Shown here: positions 1 to 4,814 of the stretch, piece by piece
Position numbering within the stretch: the stretch's first letter is position 1
Layout of the letters: each line of letters opens with the position of its first letter
Assembly: GCA_029907055.1 (NCBI GenBank)
Contig: JARYMO010000091.1
Coordinates: forward strand, 1 to 6,257
DNA: 6,257 nt
Source: Syntrophomonadaceae bacterium
Lineage (GTDB): Bacteria; Bacillota; Syntrophomonadia; Syntrophomonadales; Syntrophothermaceae
Reading direction: 5' to 3'
Position numbers and translations under genes: made by a program
The notes under the pieces: model-generated
What the model was told of the DNA's origin: nothing
Seen by the model: only the letters and a program-made list of their open reading frames with translations
The model's database searches: none

Positions 1-1
1 C

Positions 2-4
2 TGA
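2..4 (+). other. Selenocysteine (recoded UGA) codon of formate dehydrogenase
   Basis: TGA lies in frame with the FDH coding sequence. The next codons give H-S-V-T-V-A-G-L-G-A-A-F-G-S-G-A-M-T-N-S-I, the expected continuation of the FDH active site. In selenium-containing FDHs this position is Sec, which ligates the Mo/W; other homologues have Cys. Decoding needs SelB, SelC tRNA and SelA, none of which is in this window. Conventional gene calling would stop here and wrongly begin the gene at 53. Confidence 0.93.
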
Positions 5-1642
5 CACTCCGTTACTGTCGCCGGTCTGGGGGCAGCATTCGGAAGTGGCGCAATGACCAACTCCATCGGGGAGCTGGAGAAGGATGCCACCGGCATCTTC
101 GTCATCGGCTCCAACACCACGGAGAACCACCCGGTCACCGGGTACAAGATCAAGAAGAACGTGCTGGAGAACGGGGCCAAGCTGATCGTGGCCGATCCCC
201 GGCGTACCGACCTGGCTGACATTGCTGACGTCTACCTGCAACACCGTCCCGGCACCGATGTGGCGTTGCTCAACGGCATGATGAACGTCATCATCAACGA
301 GGGGCTGGCGGACATGGACTTCTGTGCCGCCAACACCGAGGCCTACGAGGAGATGGCCGCCGTGGTGGCCAGGTACACCCCGGAGTATGCCGCGGAGATC
401 ACCGGGGTGCCGGCGGAAGACATCCGCAAGGCGGCGCGCCTCTACGCGCAGGCCAGCGCGGGCGTCATCTGCTACGCCATGGGGCTGACCCAGCACAGCA
501 CCGGCACCGACAACGTCAAGTCGGTGTGCAACCTGGCCCTGCTGACCGGCAACATCGGCCGGCCGGGCACCGGCGTGGACCCGTTGCGGGGCCAGAACAA
601 CGTGCAGGGGGCCTGCGACATGGGCGGGCTGCCGGTGGTCTTCACCGCCTACCAGTCGGTGACCAACCCGCAGGTGGTGGAGAAGTTCGAGAAGGCCTGG
701 GGCGTATCGCTGTCCGACAAGCCAGGGTTGACGCTGACCGAGACCATCAACAAGGCGCACCACGGGGAGATCAAGGCGCTGTACGTCTTCGGGGAAAACC
801 CCATGATGAGCGACCCCGACCTGCACCACGTGGAGGAGGCGCTGGAGAAGCTGGAGTTCCTGGTGGTGCAGGACATCTTCCTCACCGAGACCGCCAGGTA
901 CGCCGACGTGGTGCTGCCGGGGGCCTGCTTCGCGGAGAAGGACGGCACCTTCACCAACACCGAGCGCCGCGTGCAGCGCGTGCGCAAGGCGGTGGACCCG
1001 CCCGGGCAGGCGCGCCAGGACTGGCAGATCATCTGCGAGCTGGCGACCCGCATGGGATACCCCATGAGTTACGCATCGCCGGAGGCCATCTTCGAGGAGA
1101 TGCGGGCGTTGACGCCCTCCTACGCCGGCATGACCTACGCCCGCCTGGAGGGCAGGGGGCTGCAGTGGCCGTGTCCCACCGAAACCCATCCCGGCACGCC
1201 CTACCTGCACCACGGGGGCAAGTGCACACGCGGGCTGGGGCTCTTCCACGCCATCGAGTACCTGCCGCCGCGGGAGGTGCCGGACGCGGAATACCCGCTC
1301 GTCCTCACCACCGGGCGCAGCCTGTACCACTACCACACCGGCACCATGACCCGGCGCGCCAAGGCCCTGGACGCGCACGTGCCGGCGGCGGAGGTGGAGA
1401 TCAACCCGGCCCTGGCGGCCAGACTGGGCGTGAAGAGCGGTGACCTGGTCAAGGTGTCCACCAGGCGCGGCAGCCTGCAGGTCCGGGCCAGGGTCACTGA
1501 CATCATCGGCGAGGACGTCATCTTCATGACCTTCCACTTCGCGGAGGCGGCGGTGAACTGGCTCACCAACGCCGATTCCCTGGATCCGGTGGCCAAGATA
1601 CCGGAGTACAAGGTGTGCGCGGCCCGGGTGGAGAGGGTCTGA
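2..1642 (+). CDS. fdhA: Formate dehydrogenase catalytic (alpha) subunit, selenocysteine-containing; 5'-truncated by window edge
   Basis: Mo/W-bis-MGD enzyme that interconverts formate and CO2. The visible part is 546 residues from an in-frame TGA (2-4) read as selenocysteine. The sequence after it, U-H-S-V-T-V-A-G-L, matches the E. coli FdhH active site (V-U-H-G-P-S-V-A-G-L), including the His that follows Sec. Further family motifs, numbered from Met at 53, are FVIGSNTTENHP (about 16-27, cofactor binding), LIVADPRRTD (about 44-53), the LRGQNNVQGACDMGG block (Arg codon 587-589, equivalent to the FdhH active-site Arg), GENPMMSDPD, and LPGACFAEKDGTFTNTERR. A C-terminal molydopterin-dinucleotide-binding domain covers roughly the last 120 residues (LTTGRSLYHYHTGTMTRR onward). 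The N-terminal [4Fe-4S] region and true start lie upstream. The ATG at 53 is an internal methionine: homology runs through it and no Shine-Dalgarno precedes it. The stop is TGA at 1640-1642. A soluble NAD- or hydrogenase-linked enzyme is likely. The symbol could equally be fdhF. Confidence 0.95.
15..35 (+). promoter_or_regulatory. Bacterial SECIS element (hairpin directing selenocysteine insertion)
   Basis: The hairpin pairs C15-G35, U16-A34, G17-C33, U18-G32, C19-G31, C21-G29 and C22-G28. There is one G20/G30 mismatch, and the apical loop is GGUCU (23-27). The loop starts 21 nt after the first base of the UGA, the same offset as in the E. coli fdhF SECIS, whose loop also contains GGUCU. U18 falls where the E. 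coli element has its bulged U17; here it could be bulged or wobble-paired. The loop codons also encode Gly-Leu of the conserved VAGL motif, so coding and SelB-binding constraints coincide. Confidence 0.85.
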
Positions 1643-1653
1643 TACTGGCATGG

Positions 1654-1680
1654 TCCGGCCGCCGCGGAGCGGCGGCCGGA
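1654..1680 (+). terminator. Strong GC hairpin after fdhA (possible terminator or mRNA-stabilising element)
   Basis: A perfect 12-bp stem (1654-1665 with 1669-1680) closes a 3-nt GGA loop, starting 12 nt after the fdhA stop. No T-tract follows (next bases TGGTACATCG), so it does not fit a classical intrinsic terminator. It may be a weak or factor-assisted terminator, or a 3' stability or processing element that uncouples fdhA expression from the channel gene. Confidence 0.5.
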
Positions 1681-1734
1681 TGGTACATCGCGGGGCGGGG
1701 CGACGAGCGCGAACGCGAAAGAAATACCACGCAT

Positions 1735-1744
1735 GGAGAAAGGA
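1735..1744 (+). promoter_or_regulatory. Ribosome binding site region of the FNT channel gene
   Basis: A purine run GGAGAAAGGA lies before the ATG at 1757, with its last AGGA about 12 nt upstream, which is long. The same run is better spaced for an out-of-frame ATG at 1744 (GGAG 5 nt upstream). The start at 1757 is kept because FNT-family homology begins immediately after it. Confidence 0.4.
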
Positions 1745-1756
1745 TGAGAATCAACG

Positions 1757-2701
1757 ATGAATTGCTTCTTGCCACCGGAAGTGGCGGTAGGTGCGGCGGG
1801 TACCGCAGAGAAGAAGGCCGCACTGGCCTTTGCCAAGCTCTTTTTGCTGGGCATCCTGGCGGGTGCCTACATCGGGTTCGGGGCCAACCTGGCAACCATG
1901 GTGGGCCATGACCTGCCCAAGTACCTGGGCAACGGCTTCGGGCAGTTCATGTTCGGCGGCGTGTTCAGCGTCGGCCTGATGATGGTGGTTATCGGCGGAT
2001 CCGAACTCTTTACGGGCAACAACATGTTCATGATGATCGGGGCCCTCAATGGCTCCATCACCTGGGGCGACCTGTTCAAGAACTGGGTCGTGGTCTGGAT
2101 CGCGAACTTCGTGGGTTCGCTGCTGCTGGTGTACCTCATCGTCATGGGCTTCTACGGCGTCGGCGCCGACGGCACGCAGGCTGCCGGCCTGTTCAAGGGC
2201 GCGGTGGGCGCCAAGTCACTCCTCATCGCCAAGGGCAAGCTGGAGCTGACCTGGTCGGCGGCCTTCGCCCGCGGCATCCTGTGTAACTGGCTGGTGTGCA
2301 TGGCAGTGTGGCTGGCGCTGGCCAGCAAGGACGTCATCGGCAAGATCTTCGCCTGCTTCTTCCCCATCATGGCCTTTGTTGCCAGCGGGTTCGAGCACAG
2401 CGTGGCCAACATGTTCTTCATCCCCATGGGGCTACAGGTGGCGCACATCCCGGCGGTGCTGGATGCGGCCGCCAAGAGCGTGCTGACCCCGGACCAGCTG
2501 GCCCTGCTGACCGCCGGCGGGACCCTGCCGCCGGAGGCGGTGGCGGCGATGGACGCCTTCAAGGCCGGCGTGGCCAAGGTCTTCACCTGGAAGCAGTTCC
2601 TGGTGGGCAACCTGGTGCCGGTTACCCTGGGCAACATCGTGGGCGGCGCCATCATGGTGGGCAGCTTCTACTGGTACTGCTACGTCAAGCCCAGCAACTA
2701 A
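1757..2701 (+). CDS. Formate/nitrite transporter (FNT/FocA family) channel
   Basis: A 314-residue inner-membrane channel of the pentameric FNT family, most probably carrying formate given its neighbours. About six membrane segments are visible, near residues 26-48, 62-82, 108-130, 165-190, 193-222 and 281-306. Family signatures include GSELFTGN (81-88, with the Thr of the pore gate loop), ARGILCNWLVCMAVW (171-185), GFEHSVANMFFIP (211-223, with the central pore His at 214) and NLVPVTLGNIVGG (285-297). The N-terminus MNCFLPPEVA resembles the usual amphipathic start of the family, supporting this start codon. The stretch between the fifth and sixth segments (about 225-280) is roughly 25 residues longer than I recall for E. 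coli FocA. Strong hairpins flank the gene on both sides, so it may be its own transcription unit or attenuated from fdhA. Nitrite (NirC) or hydrosulfide (HSC) transport are alternatives within the family, less likely beside FDH. Likely symbol focA or fdhC. Confidence 0.94.
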   Translation: MNCFLPPEVAVGAAGTAEKKAALAFAKLFLLGILAGAYIGFGANLATMVGHDLPKYLGNGFGQFMFGGVFSVGLMMVVIGGSELFTGNNMFMMIGALNGSITWGDLFKNWVVVWIANFVGSLLLVYLIVMGFYGVGADGTQAAGLFKGAVGAKSLLIAKGKLELTWSAAFARGILCNWLVCMAVWLALASKDVIGKIFACFFPIMAFVASGFEHSVANMFFIPMGLQVAHIPAVLDAAAKSVLTPDQLALLTAGGTLPPEAVAAMDAFKAGVAKVFTWKQFLVGNLVPVTLGNIVGGAIMVGSFYWYCYVKPSN

Positions 2702-2765
2702 GCGCCGGCTTCGTCGCCCGGCTGCGATCGCTACCCGGCATGTTCTGACAATCTGGAGTAGGCCA

Positions 2766-2803
2766 CGGGCAGGGGGCTGCGCTTGCACGCGTCCCCCTGC
2801 CTG
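2766..2803 (+). terminator. Terminator-like hairpin downstream of the FNT gene
   Basis: The arm GGCAGGGGG (2768-2776) pairs perfectly with CCCCCTGCC (2793-2801) over 9 bp. G2767-T2802 and C2766-G2803 can extend the stem, and a 3-bp inner stem (2779-2781 with 2788-2790) adds to it. The trailing sequence CGTTCATG is only weakly T-rich, so the U-tract is poor. Its position, 64 nt after the FNT stop, suggests the end of that transcription unit. Confidence 0.55.
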
Positions 2804-2819
2804 CGTTCATGTGAAAAAG

Positions 2820-2831
2820 TGTGGTGCCACA
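2820..2831 (+). repeat. Short inverted repeat, possible operator
   Basis: TGTGGTGCCACA is a perfect inverted repeat with 5-bp arms around TG, at the start of the AT-rich block upstream of hydC. It is the size of a regulator site. It does not match the consensus sites I can recall for Rex, FNR or CRP, so no regulator is named. On the opposite strand it is followed by CTTTTT, so a weak reverse-strand terminator is an alternative reading. Confidence 0.3.
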
Positions 2832-2842
2832 AAAAAAGGATT

Positions 2843-2870
2843 TTGTCCAGGGGCGGAGAATGATTCTAAA
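2843..2870 (+). promoter_or_regulatory. Candidate sigma-70-type promoter for hydCBA
   Basis: TTGTCC (2843-2848) resembles a -35 box. TCTAAA (2865-2870) is a 4-of-6 match to the -10 box with a 16-bp spacer; TAAATT (2867-2872) with 18 bp is an alternative. It sits in the only AT-rich stretch before the operon, about 200 nt upstream of hydC. It overlaps an inverted repeat (2847-2880), so promoter and RNA-structure readings compete. Confidence 0.25.
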
Positions 2871-2880
2871 TTAGCCCTGG
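2847..2880 (+). repeat. Nested inverted repeat upstream of hydC
   Basis: CCAGGG (2847-2852) pairs with CCCTGG (2875-2880). Inside it, AGAA (2857-2860) pairs with TTCT (2864-2867) around a TGA loop. As RNA this would be a two-stem hairpin with an asymmetric internal loop; as DNA it could be an operator overlapping the candidate promoter. Confidence 0.35.
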
Positions 2881-2891
2881 AGAAGGCCTGC

Positions 2892-3020
2892 GGCAAGGGT
2901 GGTCCAAGGACCGCCCTGCCTGCGCGCGAACGGCGCGAGCACTCCGGAGAGGTCCTGGCCGGGAAAAGGACCGGGAAAGGGACGGCTCGCGGACAGGATC
3001 TTCGCCGGTGAGACACTCAC
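2892..3020 (+). promoter_or_regulatory. Structured 5' leader of the hydCBA operon (series of hairpins)
   Basis: Consecutive potential stems are seen. In 2892-2920, 12 bp with one bulged A (2895) close a CAAG loop. CGCGC 2923-2927 pairs with GCGCG 2933-2937. GGTCCT 2951-2956 pairs with AGGACC 2967-2972. GTGAG 3008-3012 pairs with CTCAC 3016-3020 around ACA. The octamer AAGGACCG is repeated exactly 60 nt apart (2906-2913 and 2966-2973). Consequently GGTCCT 2951-2956 can pair with either AGGACC copy, giving mutually exclusive folds. I do not recognise a known riboswitch class here. Confidence 0.4.
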
Positions 3021-3052
3021 GACCACGGATACCCCACTACCATCAGCGAGGA

Positions 3053-3060
3053 AAGGAGGT
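3053..3060 (+). promoter_or_regulatory. Strong Shine-Dalgarno of hydC
   Basis: AAGGAGGT is a full-length complement to the 16S rRNA 3' end and lies 6 nt before the ATG at 3067. It fixes the hydC start there rather than at any upstream in-frame codon, and predicts strong initiation. Confidence 0.9.
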
Positions 3061-3066
3061 GGAACA

Positions 3067-3510
3067 ATGGCTGATTACAAGGACATCATCGCCAGGTACA
3101 CCGCGGTGCCGGGAGGCATCATCGAGGCGTTCCATGCCATCCAGAAGGAGATGAGCTACCTGCCGGAAGAGGCGATCATCGCGGCGGCGGAGGCCTTCAA
3201 GGTCCCGGTGGCCCAGGCGTACGGCGTGGCGACCTTCTACTCCTACCTGTCGGTGAAGAGCCGCGGCAAGAACGTCATCCGCATCTGCGAAAGCGCGCCC
3301 TGCCACGTGGCTGGCGCGGCGGAAGTGGTCGCCGCCCTGGAGAAGGCGCTGGGCATCAAGATGGGTGAGACCACCCCGGATGGCAAGTTCACCCTGGAGT
3401 TCACCGAGTGCGTTGGTCAGTGCCAGGCTACCCCGGTGATCACCATCAATGGCAAGCCGTATGGGGATGTCACCCCCGACAAGGTTGCGGGCATTCTCGC
3501 TGCATACTAA
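3067..3510 (+). CDS. hydC: NuoE/HydC-like [2Fe-2S] subunit of NAD-linked [FeFe]-hydrogenase
   Basis: A 147-residue thioredoxin-fold [2Fe-2S] ferredoxin of the NuoE / 24-kDa complex I family. It would pass electrons between the flavin subunit HydB and HydA in the cytoplasm. After a helical N-terminal region (about 1-65, with the family-typical YLPEEAI and GVATFYSY segments), the cluster ligands are C74 and C79 (CESAPC) and C115 and C119 (CVGQC), the C-x4-C...C-x3-C pattern of the family. The length is normal for a stand-alone NuoE-like protein. It is first in a three-gene operon, 48 nt before hydB. The same fold occurs in NAD-dependent formate dehydrogenases, but the [FeFe]-hydrogenase gene downstream assigns it here. 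Confidence 0.92.
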   Translation: MADYKDIIARYTAVPGGIIEAFHAIQKEMSYLPEEAIIAAAEAFKVPVAQAYGVATFYSYLSVKSRGKNVIRICESAPCHVAGAAEVVAALEKALGIKMGETTPDGKFTLEFTECVGQCQATPVITINGKPYGDVTPDKVAGILAAY

Positions 3511-3558
3511 CACGCGCATTTTGCCGCATGAAGAGAGCTGGAAGGGGGCAACACGCGA

Positions 3559-4782
3559 ATGGCCGAGGAAATGCGCGTAGTGCTGCGCAATTACGGCAAG
3601 ATAGACCCCCTCAACATTGATGACTACATCAATGCCGGGGGTTACAAGGCATTGGAGAAAGCCCGCAGCATGAGCCAGGCGGACGTCATTGCCGAGGTGC
3701 GCAAGTCGAACCTGCGCGGACGCGGCGGCGCCGGGTTCAACGCGGGCATGAAGTGGAATTTCGCCTACGGCGTGCAGGCTGACCAGAAGTACGTCATCTG
3801 CAACGCGGACGAGGGCGAGCCTGGTACCTACAAGGACCGCATCATCATGGAGAATGACCCCCACGCGGTGTTTGAAGGCATGGCCATCTGCGGCTACGCC
3901 ATCGGCGCCAACAAGGGGTACATCTACTGCCGCGGTGAGTATCCCTACGTGGTGGACCTGCTCAACCAGGCCATCGCCCAGGCCAAGGCCAAGGGCGTGC
4001 TGGGAGAGTTCGACATCGAGGTGCGCATGGGCGCCGGCGCCTACGTGTGTGGGGAAGAAACCGCGCTCATCGAGTCCATCGAGGGGCACCGCGGGGAGCC
4101 GCGCTACAAGCCGCCCTTCCCGCCGGTCAGCGGGCTGTGGGGCAAGCCCACCATCGTCAACAACGTCGAGACCTTCGCCAACGTGGCCCAGATCATCGAG
4201 AAGGGCGGCGACTGGTACGCCGGGCTGGGAGCGGCCAGCTACCCCGGCACCAAGGTGCTCACCCTCACCGGGGACGTGGTGAACCGCACGGTCATCGAGG
4301 TCCCCACTAACACCACCATCCGCGAGGTCATCTTCGGCTTCGGCGGCGGCATCCGCGACGGCAAGAAGTTCAAGGCGGTGCAGATCGGCGGCACCTCGGG
4401 CGGCTTCATTCCCGAATCGCTGCTCGACACCCCCATCGACTTTGATTCCATGACCGCAATCGGCGCGGTACTCGGCTCCGGTGCGGTGTTCGTGATGGAC
4501 GAGACCCGGGATATCGTCGACGTGGTCGAGCGCATCGCCGGGTTCTTCGAGCACGAGTCCTGTGGCAAGTGTGCTCCCTGCCGCGAAGGCACCATGAGGA
4601 TGTATGAGCTCATGAAGAAGGTCAAGTCGGGCAAGGGCACGGTCAAGGACATCGAACTGATGAAGAAGCTGGGCGGGGTCATGTCCGTTGCATGCCTCTG
4701 CGGTCTTGGCCAGGCAGCTCCTTCGCCGGTGCTCACCACCATCACCCATTTCCGTGCCGACTACGACGCGAAACTGCAGTAG
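3559..4782 (+). CDS. hydB: NuoF/HydB-like NADH-binding flavoprotein subunit, minimal form
   Basis: A 407-residue FMN- and NAD(H)-binding subunit homologous to NuoF of complex I. It would exchange electrons between NAD(H) and the Fe-S chain of the hydrogenase. Visible motifs are GRGGAGF (54-60, nucleotide/FMN site), CNADEGEPGTYKDR (81-94), GAGAYVCGEETALIESIEG (158-176), and the [4Fe-4S] site with C335, C338 and C341 (ESCGKCAPCREG) plus C381 (LCGLGQ). Only the core is present. There is no N-terminal [2Fe-2S] domain and no C-terminal 2x[4Fe-4S] ferredoxin domain, both found in the roughly 600-residue HydB of bifurcating hydrogenases such as Thermotoga maritima. The protein ends about 26 residues after the last ligand with a clean TAG, so this is not a frameshift. 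The start at 3559 has GAAGGGGG 10 nt upstream. The hydA start follows the stop by 32 nt. Confidence 0.94.
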   Translation: MAEEMRVVLRNYGKIDPLNIDDYINAGGYKALEKARSMSQADVIAEVRKSNLRGRGGAGFNAGMKWNFAYGVQADQKYVICNADEGEPGTYKDRIIMENDPHAVFEGMAICGYAIGANKGYIYCRGEYPYVVDLLNQAIAQAKAKGVLGEFDIEVRMGAGAYVCGEETALIESIEGHRGEPRYKPPFPPVSGLWGKPTIVNNVETFANVAQIIEKGGDWYAGLGAASYPGTKVLTLTGDVVNRTVIEVPTNTTIREVIFGFGGGIRDGKKFKAVQIGGTSGGFIPESLLDTPIDFDSMTAIGAVLGSGAVFVMDETRDIVDVVERIAGFFEHESCGKCAPCREGTMRMYELMKKVKSGKGTVKDIELMKKLGGVMSVACLCGLGQAAPSPVLTTITHFRADYDAKLQ

Positions 4783-4795
4783 GGAATTTGAGCAC

Positions 4796-4804
4796 AAAGG
4801 AGTG
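4796..4804 (+). promoter_or_regulatory. Ribosome binding site of hydA
   Basis: AAAGGAGTG precedes the ATG at 4815 with about 12 nt after the AGGAG core, a long spacing. A closer AGAGG (4809-4813) is almost touching the start. The start is fixed by homology: the [2Fe-2S] domain begins at once (MANVTIDGIQVTVPDGSTIL). The nearby GTG at 4802 is out of frame. Confidence 0.55.
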
Positions 4805-4814
4805 AAAAAGAGGC

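Larger units (their letters stand above)
2702..3066 (+). other. 365-nt intergenic region: terminator, AT-rich block and structured leader of hydCBA
   Basis: No convincing gene is present. The hydC reading frame stays open upstream to a GTG at 2899, but the strong Shine-Dalgarno at 3053-3060 and family length both favour the ATG at 3067. The region holds the hairpin at 2766-2803, then an AT-rich stretch (about 2811-2873) that contrasts with the GC-rich surroundings and probably contains the promoter of the hyd operon. Inverted repeats follow, roughly 2892-3020, and then the ribosome binding site. Confidence 0.7.

Noticed and set aside
53..55. ATG at 53 as the start of the FDH gene
   Set aside because: Conserved FDH sequence continues in frame upstream through the selenocysteine codon, and no Shine-Dalgarno precedes this ATG.
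526..1443. 305-codon alternative frame inside fdhA on the + strand
   Set aside because: Arg/Gly/Ala/Pro-rich translation typical of a shifted frame in GC-rich DNA, inside a gene with strong homology.
1640..1642. The fdhA terminal TGA as a second selenocysteine codon, because a strong hairpin follows
   Set aside because: The protein already has its complete C-terminal domain. The hairpin loop is GGA, not GGUCU, and starts 26 nt after the UGA rather than 21. The read-through frame is unlike any FDH extension and stops within about 35 codons.
2899..3066. In-frame N-terminal extension of HydC from the GTG at 2899
   Set aside because: The extension is low-complexity and not NuoE-like, while AAGGAGGT at 3053-3060 sits 6 nt before the ATG at 3067 and gives a normal family length.
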